Notes: generated by a model not told the origin, from the sequence alone. A DNA stretch of 64,000 nt from Planctomycetota bacterium (GCA_035384565.1 DAOOIT010000017.1:1-64000), one strand, 5' to 3'. Shown: positions 34,527 to 45,002, counted from the stretch's first letter. A program made the numbers and translations.

Positions 34527-35489
34527 GTGAGCATCGCAGACCGGATTCGAGCCGCGTGCCAGGCTGTTGCGCAGTGCGCAACGCGCGTGCGCATCCGCGA
34601 GGCGCGGATCGCGGACTACGCCGCTTCGCTCCCGCTCGACCAGGCGGCGCGCCCGCAACACGACCCGGCCACGCACTATCTCGGCCGCGGCGGCGAGACG
34701 GTGGCCTTCTTCCTCACGCTCGACACCGTGAACTTCGGCTCGGGCTACTTCCCCCACCTGCGGAAGCGGCCCGGCCACTCCGGCTACTTCACCGTCGCGG
34801 CGTCGCTCGCCGATGCCTTTCGCGCCCGAGGGCCATTCGCCGCGGAGGAGCTGGCCCGGCTCACCGCGCCCGATTGCGCGGCCCTCTTCGGCCAGGAGGA
34901 CGCCGCCGAGCCGATCGGCGAGCTGATGCGCCTGTTCGCCCGGGCGCTGAACGACCTGGGGCGGTTCCTGCTCGAGCGCTTCGGCGGCGACTTCCTGCGG
35001 CTGGTCGCGGCGGCCGAAGGCTCGGCCGAGCGGCTCGCCGCCCTGCTCGCCGAGATGGCGTACTTCCAGGACGTCGAGCCGTACGGCGCCTGGCAGGTGC
35101 CGTTCTACAAGCGGGCGCAGCTTGCGGCGGCCGACCTCGCGATCGCCTTCGGCGGCGAGGGGCCGGGCCGCTTCGGCGACCTCGACCGCCTGACGATCTT
35201 CGCCGACAACCTGGTGCCCCACGTGCTGCGCGTGGACGGCGTGCTGGCCTACGACGAGGGCCTGGCCGCGCGCATTGATGCCGGCGAGCTTGTCCCCGCC
35301 GGCTCGCCCGAGGAGGTGGAGATTCGCGCCTGCGCCCTTCATGCGGTGGAGCGGATGGTGGGCGCGCTCCGCGCGGCGGGCCGCGGCGACGTGACGGCGA
35401 TGGGGCTGGACTACGTGCTCTGGAACCGCGGGCAGCAGCCGCACTACAAGGCGCAGCCGCGGCACCGCACCCGCACGGTGTTCTACTAG
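34527..35489 (+). CDS. Queuosine salvage protein (DUF2419, queuosine-nucleotide N-glycosylase family)
   Basis: 320 residues from GTG 34527. Family sequence is strong: THYLGRGGETVAFFLTLDTVNFGSGYFPHL near residues 48-77, MAYFQDVEPYGAWQVPFYKRAQLAA near 188-212, and FADNLVPHVLRVDGVLAYDEGLAARIDAGELV near 228-259, with EVEIRACALHAVE after it. Enzymes of this group (human QNG1/C9orf64) release queuine from queuosine 5'-phosphate for tRNA modification. Bacterial members are scattered. The stop TAG (35487-35489) comes from the MITE-like element. Confidence 0.9.
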   Translation: MSIADRIRAACQAVAQCATRVRIREARIADYAASLPLDQAARPQHDPATHYLGRGGETVAFFLTLDTVNFGSGYFPHLRKRPGHSGYFTVAASLADAFRARGPFAAEELARLTAPDCAALFGQEDAAEPIGELMRLFARALNDLGRFLLERFGGDFLRLVAAAEGSAERLAALLAEMAYFQDVEPYGAWQVPFYKRAQLAAADLAIAFGGEGPGRFGDLDRLTIFADNLVPHVLRVDGVLAYDEGLAARIDAGELVPAGSPEEVEIRACALHAVERMVGALRAAGRGDVTAMGLDYVLWNRGQQPHYKAQPRHRTRTVFY

Positions 35490-35766
35490 GGTCTGTGCGG
35501 AAATCCACGCGGGCTGCGTTGCCGGCGCCAGCGGGGCGGATGCAAGGCGCGGCGACGCAGGCGATGCTACGGAGCGCATCGCTGAGGAGCCGCAACGCGG
35601 CAGACACCCCGCTGCCGCCGCAACCCGAAGGGAAGCCGCGACCTATGGCCTCGAGCTGTGTCGCTCGTCGTCAACGATGCTCTCCGCCGCATCGCCTCCT
35701 CCGCGCTCCTTGCTCGCGGCCAGAATTCGCGGCGTCGCAGTCCCGCGTGGATTCCCGCACAGACCC
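35489..35766. mobile_element. TA-flanked MITE-like element, complete copy B (278 bp)
   Basis: Ends GGGTCTGTGCGGAAATCC and its inverse, each flanked by TA within CTAG (35487-35488, 35767-35768). Interior nearly identical to copy A. It fills exactly the gap between two convergent genes; the left TA-G gives the stop of the queuosine-salvage gene and the right one, on the minus strand, the stop of the STN-domain gene. It probably also serves as a bidirectional terminator. Confidence 0.87.
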
Positions 35767-36569
35767 TAGAATTGGCCCTTGTTATCCGCCTCGGGCTTCT
35801 GGGGCTTCTCGCGCTTCTCCATCCCCCTGCGGGCGTCTTCCTCGGCGGCGCGGCGGCGCATGTCGGCCTCTCTCTGGAGCGCGCGCAGGCGTTCCTCCGT
35901 CTCCATGCGCATGCGGTGTTCCATCGCCTCGCGCAGCCGGGCGGCGCCCTCGGGGTCCTGCTTGGCCAGTTCGGCGATGAGCTGGCGATGAAGCATTCGG
36001 AGCACGAGGGCGCGGATCTCCGGCCCCATGTCGTCCTCGTCGAGAGCGATCTCGAGCGTGCCGCCGTTGCCGATGGGCAGGCTCACCTTGCCGAAGGGCT
36101 GGCCCCCCTTGCGCATCATCTTCTCGTGGTCCGCCTTCAGCAGGGCCTTCTCCTGCTTCGGCTTCAGGGCGGCAAACTCGCGCTCGCCCTCCTTGGCCAC
36201 CTCCACCACCACGGCGCCGTCGCGGACGTCCATCTTCCCGCCGGCGAGGCGCGCGATCCACTGGAGCGCCTGGCCCACCGGCATCTCGTTCACCCGCAGC
36301 GTGAGCGGCATCTGCTTGTCGAGGCCGGGATCCACGATCAGGTTCACCCCGATGAGCTGCTGCATGAAGTTCATCACGTCCACAATCGGCGTCTCGACGA
36401 AGTCGAAGGTCACCTTCTTCGTCTTGAGGAGTTCCTTGATCTTCTTGTCGGCCTCGGGTTCCTCGGCGCCGGCGGCGGGCTTCGGCTTCTTGTCGGGCGC
36501 AGCCGGCTCGCCGCAGAGGCCCGCACGCATCCACAAGGCGGCCAGCAACGCCACGAGAGTGAGTCTCAT
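35766..36569 (-). CDS. Secreted STN-like (secretin/TonB short N-terminal) domain protein
   Basis: 267 residues from the ATG at 36569 with a signal peptide (MRLTLVALLAALWMRAGLCG). Residues about 45-125 show the STN/secretin N-domain pattern: VTFDFVETPIVDVMNFMQQL, LPLTLRVN-like MPLTLRVNEMPVGQALQWIARLAGGKMDVRDGAVVV. The C-terminal half is charged coiled coil (RMRMETEERLRALQREADMRRRAAEEDARRG). It follows an anti-sigma-like and an ECF sigma gene on the same strand, 11 bp away, and is probably their partner or target. Stop provided by a MITE-like end. Confidence 0.82.
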   Translation of the reverse strand: MRLTLVALLAALWMRAGLCGEPAAPDKKPKPAAGAEEPEADKKIKELLKTKKVTFDFVETPIVDVMNFMQQLIGVNLIVDPGLDKQMPLTLRVNEMPVGQALQWIARLAGGKMDVRDGAVVVEVAKEGEREFAALKPKQEKALLKADHEKMMRKGGQPFGKVSLPIGNGGTLEIALDEDDMGPEIRALVLRMLHRQLIAELAKQDPEGAARLREAMEHRMRMETEERLRALQREADMRRRAAEEDARRGMEKREKPQKPEADNKGQF

Positions 36570-36580
36570 TCTCCAGGCTC

Positions 36581-37036
36581 CTAGTCCAGGGTTTCGTAGC
36601 CCACGGTCGCTGCGAACGCGCGGGGCGACGGGGCCGGAGCATCGGCCCCGCGCACGTTGGGCCGTGCGAACACCACGAGCTTGTTGTCGAAGTGCCCCAG
36701 GATCACGCGATGGGCGGCCTCGCCGCTGGAGGCCAACACGGCGGCGAAAGCGGGCGAGGGCGTGGGCGCGGGGCTCACCGGTTCGGGCTCGAGCGGCGCC
36801 CTCATCGCGTTCGTTGCGAGGGGTTTCGCGCCATCGGCTCCGCTCTCGAGCCCGAGGCGGACCGCGCCGCCCACGGCCAGCGCGGCCGCCGCGGCGGCGG
36901 CGAGGCGGATGAGCCGCCTGCGGGCGCGCCGGGCGCGCGTGGCGGCCACCACGCGGTGGGCCAGGCCGGCCGGCGCGGCGTCGGGCGCGGCCTGCCGCAG
37001 CAGGGCATCGAGTTGGGCGTCGTCGCGCTCGTCCAT
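36581..37036 (-). CDS. Probable membrane anti-sigma factor
   Basis: 151 residues, 3 bp after the ECF sigma gene. An N-terminal cytoplasmic helix (DDAQLDALLRQAAPDAAPAGLAHRVVAATRARRARRRLIR) leads to one membrane segment (LAAAAAAALAVGGAVRLGL, about 45-63) and a short Pro-rich extracytoplasmic tail. It lacks the zf-HC2 cysteines. Position and architecture make it the likely anti-sigma factor, though sequence alone does not prove it. Confidence 0.7.
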   Translation of the reverse strand: MDERDDAQLDALLRQAAPDAAPAGLAHRVVAATRARRARRRLIRLAAAAAAALAVGGAVRLGLESGADGAKPLATNAMRAPLEPEPVSPAPTPSPAFAAVLASSGEAAHRVILGHFDNKLVVFARPNVRGADAPAPSPRAFAATVGYETLD

Positions 37037-37039
37037 CGC

Positions 37040-37567
37040 TCACTCCTCGAGGAAGGCGGCCAGGTGCCGCCGCATCTGCTGTCGGGCCTTGTGCAGCCTC
37101 ACGCGATAGGCCTCGGGCGAGCAGCCCAGCAGCGTGGCGGCTTCGGCCGAGGTCAGCCCGCCCTCCATCGCCAGGGCCAATGCCTCGCGGCACAGGGGCG
37201 ACAGCGCCGCGAGGGCACGGTCCACGCTCTGCCGCAACTCGACGCCGGCCAGCTCGGTCTCCGGCGTCCGATGGTGCTCTATCTCCTGCTCTGGCTGCCA
37301 CTTGCGGTGCTCGCGGCGCCGCTGGGCGATTCGCACGGCCATCGTCCGCAGCCAGCCGCCGAACGCCTTGGGCTCGCGAAGCTGGCGGAGGCGGACGAAG
37401 GCCTCGACGAAGGCCTCCTGCGCCACGTCCGCGGCCAGCTCGCGGTCGCCCGTGAGCATCCAGGCCAGCCGCACGAGCGGCGCCTGGAACGCCTCGACCA
37501 GTTGCCGCCACGCCACCTCGGAGCCGGCCTTGGCTGCGGCCACCATGCTCGCCAGGTCGGGCTCCAT
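37040..37567 (-). CDS. ECF-type RNA polymerase sigma factor
   Basis: 175 residues with region 2 (WRQLVEAFQAPLVRLAWMLTGDRELAADVAQEAFVEAFVRLRQLREPKAFGGWLRTMAVRIA) and region 4 (LSPLCREALALAMEGGLTSAEAATLLGCSPEAYRVRLHKARQQMRRHL). First of a three-gene operon with the anti-sigma-like and STN-domain genes. It differs clearly from the ECF factor at 23051, so the window encodes two separate modules. Confidence 0.93.
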   Translation of the reverse strand: MEPDLASMVAAAKAGSEVAWRQLVEAFQAPLVRLAWMLTGDRELAADVAQEAFVEAFVRLRQLREPKAFGGWLRTMAVRIAQRRREHRKWQPEQEIEHHRTPETELAGVELRQSVDRALAALSPLCREALALAMEGGLTSAEAATLLGCSPEAYRVRLHKARQQMRRHLAAFLEE

Positions 37568-37624
37568 GCTGCGACTCGCTCTATCCCTAAGTGCCGCGAG
37601 TGCGGCTCTTGTTAGCCATGGGTG

Positions 37625-38443
37625 TCATCTGAGGCTGCGAAGAGCCAGCCAGGCGGCCACGGCGAGGAACGCCAGGGTTGCGGCGGCCACGGCTGCGCAC
37701 AAGCCCGGCCGCCGCCGGGCCAGGAACCCGAGGTGGCTGCCGATGGTGCCGCCGAGGCGCGCCTTCGACTTGCCGCGCGCCCGAGCGCGCAGGTGGCCGG
37801 GGATCTCTTCGATCCTCAGGCCACGCTCGAATGCCTGGCTGAGGATCTCCAGATGGATGTCCTTGCCATCCTCGGTGAGCGTCAGCCGCTCGAGCGCCTC
37901 GCGGCGATACCCGCGCACGATACAGGTGGAGGTGTAGATGCGCTCGGGCCACGCGAAGCGCAGCAGCCAGTTGCCCAGGCGGCTGGGCAGCAGGCGCTTC
38001 CACGGCACGCCCGCGCTCGTGCCGCCGGGCATGTAGGCCGAGGCCAGCACGATGTCGGGCCCGCCCGCGCGTCTCAGCGCTTCGTGCATGCGGAGGATGT
38101 GCGACGGCTCGTAACTCAGGTCGAAATCAACACTTACGACGAATGCTCCGCGCGCGGCTGCGAAGCCTGTGCGCAAAGCGCGGCCGCGGCCGGCGTTAGG
38201 CGTGTAGCCGACGACCCGCACGCGCGGGTCGCGCGCCGCCTCGGCCTCGGCCCGGGCGCGCGAGGCGTCGGTGCTCCCGTCGTCCACCATCACCAGTTCC
38301 CAGGAGCCGGCGAAGCCGGCCATCGCCTCGCGCACGCGGCGCGCCGTGTCGGCGATGCTCTCCTCCTCGTTGAACATCGGGGCGATGATCGAGAGGTCCA
38401 CAGCGTCGGGCAAGGGTGCCGCTCCTTTGCTCCTCGCCGTCAT
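37625..38443 (-). CDS. Glycosyltransferase family 2, dolichol/polyprenyl-phosphate-mannose-synthase-like
   Basis: 272 residues. GT2 signatures: SIIAPMFNEEESIADTARRV near residue 18, ELVMVDDGSTDASRARAEAEA near 49, and VVSVDFDLSYEP (DxD-type) near 102. One or two C-terminal membrane helices (LCAAVAAATLAFLAVAAWLAL). Enzymes of this type load a sugar onto a polyprenyl-phosphate carrier at the cytoplasmic membrane. It sits 57 bp upstream of the ECF gene on the same strand; a functional link is unclear. Confidence 0.9.
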   Translation of the reverse strand: MTARSKGAAPLPDAVDLSIIAPMFNEEESIADTARRVREAMAGFAGSWELVMVDDGSTDASRARAEAEAARDPRVRVVGYTPNAGRGRALRTGFAAARGAFVVSVDFDLSYEPSHILRMHEALRRAGGPDIVLASAYMPGGTSAGVPWKRLLPSRLGNWLLRFAWPERIYTSTCIVRGYRREALERLTLTEDGKDIHLEILSQAFERGLRIEEIPGHLRARARGKSKARLGGTIGSHLGFLARRRPGLCAAVAAATLAFLAVAAWLALRSLR

Positions 38444-38481
38444 TCTAGCATGGAGGGGGCGGGGCGCAAGAGAGCGCGAGG

Positions 38482-40263
38482 CTACAAGTTGCGAAACCTT
38501 CTACGTTGGCCCGGTCTCGGCTGCCCCGGTCTGCCGCCGCCCCACTTGCCGACCAGGATGGCATGCTGGCGCATCCGCTGGGCGTCGGTGCGGGCGACGG
38601 GAATGGGATGGCCATCGGGGTCAATGCCGGCGTAGTACATTGCGGTGGCCACGGTGCCGGGGGTGGGGATGAAGCACTGCACCTGTTGGGGCCTCCAGCC
38701 GCGGGCGCGCAGCCAGTGGGCCAGGGCGCGCATGTCGGCGTCGGTGCAGCCGGGGAAGGCGCTGAGGAGGTAAGGTATCACGTATTGTTCCTTGCCCGCC
38801 TCGCGCGAGACACGCTCGAAGACGGTGAGGAACTGCTCGAAGGCGGCGAAGGCCGGCTTGCGCATCAGGCGCAGCACGTGGCCCACGCAATGCTCGGGCG
38901 CGAGCTTGAGTTGGCCGCCCGTGAATTCGCCCACCAGCGCCTCCACATAGCCGGGCTCGGTCAATGCGAGGTCGTGCCGCACCCCGCTCGAGGTTCGCAC
39001 GTGCCTCACCCCCGGCACCTTGGCGAGGGCGCGAAGCAGCTCGGCCAGGGCCTGCTGGTCGGCCGCGAAGTTCGGGCAAATGCTTGGTGTAAGGCAACTT
39101 ACGCGACAGCAACTCGCGGGGTCGCCCGCGCACGTGGCACCCCACATGTTGGCCGAGGGGCCACCGACGTCCGACAGGCTGTCGCGCCAGGCCGGGTGCG
39201 TCGTGAGGCGGGCAGCCTCGGCGAGGACCGACTCGCGGCTCCGCGAGCGGATGCGACGGCCCTGGTGCTGCGCCAGGGCGCAAAACGAGCAGCCGCCCGC
39301 ACAGCCGCGGTGGGTGGTGAGGCTGAACTGCACCATCTCGACCGCGGGGATCGGCTCGCAGTACGAGGGGTGGGGCGCGCGCGAGAATGGGAGGGCGTAA
39401 AGCGCGTCGAGTTCAGCGGTTGTGAGGGGCTCGGACGGCGGGGCGAACACCAGTGTGCGGCCTTGCGTGCTCTGCGCGGCCCAGGCCGAGCCGCCATGCA
39501 CCTGGCGCTCGAGGAGCAGCGTGGCGGCCATGAGTTTCGCCGGGTCCGCCTCCATTTCCTCGTGAGAGGGCAGCGTCAGCCAGACTCTACCAGACTCGTC
39601 AGACTCGTGGGGCTTGCCCGCGGCCACCACGGTGCCTCGGACGCCGCGCAGCGCGGCGTCTGGGCAGGCGGCACCCGGTCCGCGGCCCGCCAGCCGCTGG
39701 GCGATCTCCAGCACCGCCCGCTCGGCCATGCCGTAGACCAGCAGGTCAGCCTTGCTGTCGAGGAGCAGCGAGCGGCGGAGCCTGTCGGTCCAGAAGTCGT
39801 AGTGGCTCGCCCGGCGCATCGAGGCCTCGATGCCGCCGATGATCACGGGCAGGCCGGGAAACGCCTGCCGCACGAGGTTGGTGTAGACGATGGTCGCTCG
39901 GTTGGGCCGTGCCCCGGCCCGGCCGCCGGGGGTGTAGGCGTCGTCGTGCCGCTTCTTGCGGAAGGCGGTGTAGTGGGCGAGCATCGAGTCGAGGGCGCCC
40001 GCCGTCACGCCCGCGAAGAGGCGCGGGCGGCCCAGCGCGGCGATGCCCGCAGGAGTGTCCCACTGCGGCTGGGCGATGATGCCCGTGCGAAAGCCATGGG
40101 CCACCAGCCATCGCCCCAGCAGCGCGGCGCCGAAGGCGGGGTGGTCCACATACGCATCCCCCGTCACCAGGAGAACATCCAGCGTGTCCCACCCCAGCCG
40201 GTCCATTTCGGCGCGGCTCATGGGCAGGAAGGGGGGCTGGGGCAGTGTGGGGGGCTGGGCCAT
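38482..40263 (-). CDS. ygiQ: YgiQ-family radical SAM protein
   Basis: 593 residues from ATG 40263. The YgiQ start pattern is present (PPFLPMSRAEMDRLGWDTLDVLLVTGDAYVDHP), as is the radical SAM cluster CAGGCSFCALAQHQGRRIRSRS near residues 310-331 and the C-terminal GWRPQQVQCFIPTPGTVATAMYYAGIDPDG. YgiQ proteins bind a 4Fe-4S cluster and SAM; their reaction is not known. A longer frame starting at 40359 extends the N-terminus past the family norm. The C-terminus is short and Arg/Pro-rich. Confidence 0.93.
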   Translation of the reverse strand: MAQPPTLPQPPFLPMSRAEMDRLGWDTLDVLLVTGDAYVDHPAFGAALLGRWLVAHGFRTGIIAQPQWDTPAGIAALGRPRLFAGVTAGALDSMLAHYTAFRKKRHDDAYTPGGRAGARPNRATIVYTNLVRQAFPGLPVIIGGIEASMRRASHYDFWTDRLRRSLLLDSKADLLVYGMAERAVLEIAQRLAGRGPGAACPDAALRGVRGTVVAAGKPHESDESGRVWLTLPSHEEMEADPAKLMAATLLLERQVHGGSAWAAQSTQGRTLVFAPPSEPLTTAELDALYALPFSRAPHPSYCEPIPAVEMVQFSLTTHRGCAGGCSFCALAQHQGRRIRSRSRESVLAEAARLTTHPAWRDSLSDVGGPSANMWGATCAGDPASCCRVSCLTPSICPNFAADQQALAELLRALAKVPGVRHVRTSSGVRHDLALTEPGYVEALVGEFTGGQLKLAPEHCVGHVLRLMRKPAFAAFEQFLTVFERVSREAGKEQYVIPYLLSAFPGCTDADMRALAHWLRARGWRPQQVQCFIPTPGTVATAMYYAGIDPDGHPIPVARTDAQRMRQHAILVGKWGGGRPGQPRPGQRRRFRNL

Positions 40264-40419
40264 CGGACGCCTCGGCGGGGGCCTGTGCTCACAGAGGGCT
40301 GTTCTGCTATGAGAATACGGGATTGGGGGGCGAAGATCAAAGGATGCCCGGGCGCGCAACCAGGGTTGGGGTTCCTGCGCTGCCGGTGGAGCTCGATGCA
40401 GGAAGCCGTCGCCGAGGGG

Positions 40420-41774
<1,355 letters not shown>

Positions 41775-41778
<4 letters not shown>

Positions 41779-42509
41779 GGGCGGCCCTCCGGGGTGGCGG
41801 AACCGGGCGGGGCGAGCGGCAGGCGGACGGTGAAGTGGGTGCCCTTGCCCACGTCGCTCTCGACGGCGATGGAGCCGCCGTGGAGTTCGAGGATGCGCCG
41901 CGCGGTGCAGAGGCCCAGGCCGCTGCCGCCCTCTTTGGTGGAGAAGTAGAGGTCGAAGATCCGCCCGAGCTGGTGGTCGGGGATGCCGATGCCCGTGTCG
42001 GTGACGTCAATCTGCACGCCGGGCGGGCTGGCCGAGGTGGCGACGATGAGTTCGCCGCCCTTGGGCATGGCCTCTTCGGCGTTGATGAGCAGGTTGAGCA
42101 GGGCCTGCTTGAGCAGCTTGGGGTCGGCCTGGATCACGGGCAGGTCGGCGGCGAGCTGGCTGCGCACCCGGATGCCGAGCTGCGCGGCCTTGGGCGCGAT
42201 GAAGTCGAGCAGCTCCTGGACCAGGAGATTCACTTCGCACGGCTGCGGGCTGGCGTGCGGGGTGCGGGCGTAGCGCAGGAAGTCCTCGAGGAGGCCGACG
42301 AGGCGGGTGGTCTCGCGCTCGAGGGTCTGAAGGCGCTTCAGGGTGCGGCGCTCGCGCGGGGTGGTGGCGTCGCGCTGCCAGTCCTCGAGCATGAGTTGCA
42401 GGTTGAGGCTGATGGTGCTCAGCGGGTTCTTGATCTCGTGGGCCAGGCCGGCGGCCAGGGTGACCACGTGGGACCAGGCGTTGTCGTGCGGAGCGGGGTG
42501 CGTGCTCAT
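41775..42509 (-). CDS. Soluble histidine kinase without sensor domain
   Basis: 244 residues from ATG 42509. The H-box GLAHEIKNPLSTI begins at about residue 24, leaving only about 20 residues before it: no membrane segment, PAS or GAF domain is present. N-box NLLINAEEAMPKGG, G1 DTGIGIP, F-box IFDLYFSTKEGGSGLGL follow. It must receive its signal through another protein, as NtrB-like or receiver-driven kinases do. The longer frame from 42767 overlaps the csp gene in another frame and is rejected. Coupled to the NtrC-type regulator. Confidence 0.93.
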
Positions 42510-42603
42510 GGCCGTCCTGGCACCGGGCCGGGGGCGGAATCGGGCGGTCTCCGGGGCGATGGCCAGGGCCTGCCTCGGGGCCGGAGGCACTCGGCGCGGC
42601 GGC

Positions 42604-42810
42604 TCAGGCGAGGCGGATGACGTTCTCGGCAGCGAGGCCCTTGTTGCCCTGCACGATGTCGAGCTGCACCGCCTCGCCATCCTCGAGGGTCTTGAAGTCC
42701 TCGGAGTCCTTGATGTTGCGCCAGTGGACGAAGATGTCGGGCTGCCCGTCCACCGTGATGAAGCCATAGCCCTTCTTGGGGTCGAACCACTTCACGATGC
42801 CTTGAGCCAT
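42604..42810 (-). CDS. Cold-shock domain protein
   Basis: 68 residues, a single CSD. RNP1 KGYGFITV and RNP2 DIFVHW bind single-stranded RNA or DNA; these proteins melt RNA structure in the cytoplasm. Loops differ from CspA: the DWRNIKDSEDFKTLEDGE segment is longer than usual. It lies after pnp (a cold-shock-linked exoribonuclease) on the same strand but past a strong hairpin. Confidence 0.95.
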   Translation of the reverse strand: MAQGIVKWFDPKKGYGFITVDGQPDIFVHWRNIKDSEDFKTLEDGEAVQLDIVQGNKGLAAENVIRLA

Positions 42811-42838
42811 CCGGGCGTCTCCCTGCGGGGGAAGCGGC

Positions 42839-42869
42839 GGCGCGCCCCCGGCGGGGCCGGGGGCGCGCC
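42839..42869 (-). terminator. Hairpin after pnp
   Basis: GGCGCGCCCCCGGC and its perfect complement with a three-base loop, 7 bp after the pnp stop and 29 bp before the csp ATG. A very strong stem; likely ends the rpsO-pnp transcript. Confidence 0.65.
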
Positions 42870-42875
42870 GCGCGA

Positions 42876-45002
42876 TCAGCGTCTGCCGCCGTTGGGGCTC
42901 GGGGGCGGCCCGTCGTCGCGCCCCACGGCCTTGCGGCTGAGTTTCACGCGGCCCTGGTCGTCAATGGAGATGACCTTGACCTTCACCTCGTCGCCCACGC
43001 GCACCTCGTCCTCGACCCTCTCGACATAGCGGTCGGCGAGTTCGGAGATGTGGCAGAGGCCCTCCTGGCCGGGGAGGAACTCGATGAAGGCGCCGAAGTT
43101 CTTGGTCGAGACGACGCGGCCGTTGTACACCTTGCCGATCTCGGCGGTGGCCACGAGGCCGAGGATCAGGTCGCGGGCGCGCTCGGCGGCCCGCACGTCG
43201 GGCGAGGCGATGGTGATCACGCCGCTGTCTTCGATCTCCACCTTGGCGCCGGATTCGGCCTCGATGCTGCGGATCATCTTGCCGCCGGGGCCGATCACGG
43301 TGCCGATCTTGGCGGGGTCGATCTGCACGCGGAGCAGGCGCGGCGCGTAGGGCGAGATGTCGTGCCGCGGGCGGTCGAGCGTGCGGAGCATCTCGCGCAG
43401 GATGTGGATGCGCGCCTCGCGCGCCTGCTCGAGGGCGGCTCGCATCACGCTGTCGCTCAGCCCGCCGATCTTGATGTCCATCTGCAACGCCGTCACGCCG
43501 TGCTGGGTGCCGGCCACCTTGAAGTCCATGTCGCCGAAGTGGTCCTCATCCCCCAGGATGTCGGTGAGGATGGCCACCTTGTCGCCTTCTTTGATCAGGC
43601 CCATGGCGATGCCGGCCACGGGGTCGCGGATGGGGATGCCGGCGTCCATCATCGAGAGCGTGGCGCCGCACACGGTGGCCATGGAGGAGGAGCCGTTGGA
43701 TTCGAGGATTTCGGAGACGATGCGGATGGTGTAGGGGAAGTCCTCGCAGGAGGGCAGCACGGGCTCGAAGGCCCGCTCGGCGAGGGCGCCGTGGCCGATC
43801 TCGCGGCGGCCGGGGCCGCGCTCGGGCCGCACCTCGCCGACCGAGAAGCCGGGGAAGTTGTAGTGGAGCATGAACTTGCGCGTGTAGTCTTCGAAGAGGC
43901 TCTCGACCCATTCCTCGTCGGTCGAGGTGCCGAGCGTGGTGGCCACGAGGGCCTGGGTTTCGCCGCGGGTGAAGAGCGCCGAGCCGTGGGCGCGGGGCAG
44001 GACGGCGACCTCGCAGGCGATGGGGCGGATGTCCTTGGGGCCGCGGCCGTCGCAGCGGGTGCCCGAGGCCATCAGGCTGCGCATCACCTTGCCTTCGAGT
44101 TCCTCGAAGGCGGCCGCCACGTCGCCCTTCGGGTAGCCGTCTTCGTTCGTCTCGCTCTGGGCGAACTCCTCGAAGGCCTGTTGGCGTAACTGGATGACGG
44201 CGGCGCCGCGCTCGCGCTTGGCGCGGATCTGGAGGCGCTCCTGGAGCGGGCCGCGGTATTTCGCGTTCAGCTTGGCCTTGAGGTCCTCGGGCACGCCGGC
44301 GGCCTCGAAGAAGCGCGCGGTGACGCCGCAATCGCGCACCAGCTCCTCGATCATCTCGACGATCTGGCGGCAGGCGTCGTGCCCGAAGCGCAGGGCCTCG
44401 ATGACGCTCGACTCGGGGATCTCCTTGGCGCCCGCCTCGACCATCACAATGGCGTCCTTCGAGGCGGCCATCACGAGGTCCAGGTCGCCGTCCGCCACCT
44501 GCTTGTAGGTGGGGTTGATGAGGAAGCGCCCGCCGATGCGCCCCACGCGCACGGCGCCCAGGGGGCCGAGGAAGGGGATGGACGAGATGGACAGGGCGGC
44601 CGAGGAGCCGACCATGGCCAGGACGTCGGGGTCGTTGTCCTTGTCGGCCGACAGCACGATCGAGTGGATCATCACCTCTTCGCGGAAGCCCTTGGGGAAG
44701 AGGGGGCGCAGGGGGCGGTCGCACATGCGCGAGGTGAGGATTTCCTTGCGGCTCGGCCGCCCCTCGCGCTTCATGAAGCGTCCGCCGGGGATCTTGCCCG
44801 CCGCGTGGAACTTCTCGCGGTACTCCACCGTCAGCGGAAAGAAGTCGGTCTCGCGCCGCGCCTCGGCGCAGCTCACGGTGGACAGCACCACGGTGTCGCC
44901 GTAGCGCACCGTCACGGCGCCTTCCGCTTGCTTGGCGAGTTTGCCGGTCTCGATGATCAGGGGTCGGTCGCCGATGACTCTCTCAACTCGATGAATGGCC
45001 AT
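42876..45002 (-). CDS. pnp: Polyribonucleotide nucleotidyltransferase
   Basis: 708 residues, full length. PNPase degrades RNA 3' to 5' with phosphate in the cytoplasm, alone or in the degradosome. Two RNase PH-like domains are visible (LAKQAEGAVTVRYGDTVVL; GTRCDGRGPKDIRPI, FMLHYNFPGFSVGE, GHGALAERAF), then the KH motif TVIGPGGKMIRSIEAE and the S1 domain VYNGRVVSTKNFGAFIEFLPGQEGLCHISELAD. The tail PPPSPNGGRR is short. Follows rpsO as in most bacteria. Confidence 0.98.
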   Translation of the reverse strand: MAIHRVERVIGDRPLIIETGKLAKQAEGAVTVRYGDTVVLSTVSCAEARRETDFFPLTVEYREKFHAAGKIPGGRFMKREGRPSRKEILTSRMCDRPLRPLFPKGFREEVMIHSIVLSADKDNDPDVLAMVGSSAALSISSIPFLGPLGAVRVGRIGGRFLINPTYKQVADGDLDLVMAASKDAIVMVEAGAKEIPESSVIEALRFGHDACRQIVEMIEELVRDCGVTARFFEAAGVPEDLKAKLNAKYRGPLQERLQIRAKRERGAAVIQLRQQAFEEFAQSETNEDGYPKGDVAAAFEELEGKVMRSLMASGTRCDGRGPKDIRPIACEVAVLPRAHGSALFTRGETQALVATTLGTSTDEEWVESLFEDYTRKFMLHYNFPGFSVGEVRPERGPGRREIGHGALAERAFEPVLPSCEDFPYTIRIVSEILESNGSSSMATVCGATLSMMDAGIPIRDPVAGIAMGLIKEGDKVAILTDILGDEDHFGDMDFKVAGTQHGVTALQMDIKIGGLSDSVMRAALEQAREARIHILREMLRTLDRPRHDISPYAPRLLRVQIDPAKIGTVIGPGGKMIRSIEAESGAKVEIEDSGVITIASPDVRAAERARDLILGLVATAEIGKVYNGRVVSTKNFGAFIEFLPGQEGLCHISELADRYVERVEDEVRVGDEVKVKVISIDDQGRVKLSRKAVGRDDGPPPSPNGGRR

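Noticed and set aside
42510..42767. An 86-residue N-terminal extension of the histidine kinase
   Set aside because: It overlaps csp in another frame and has no domain character; ATG 42509 is preceded by AGGA.
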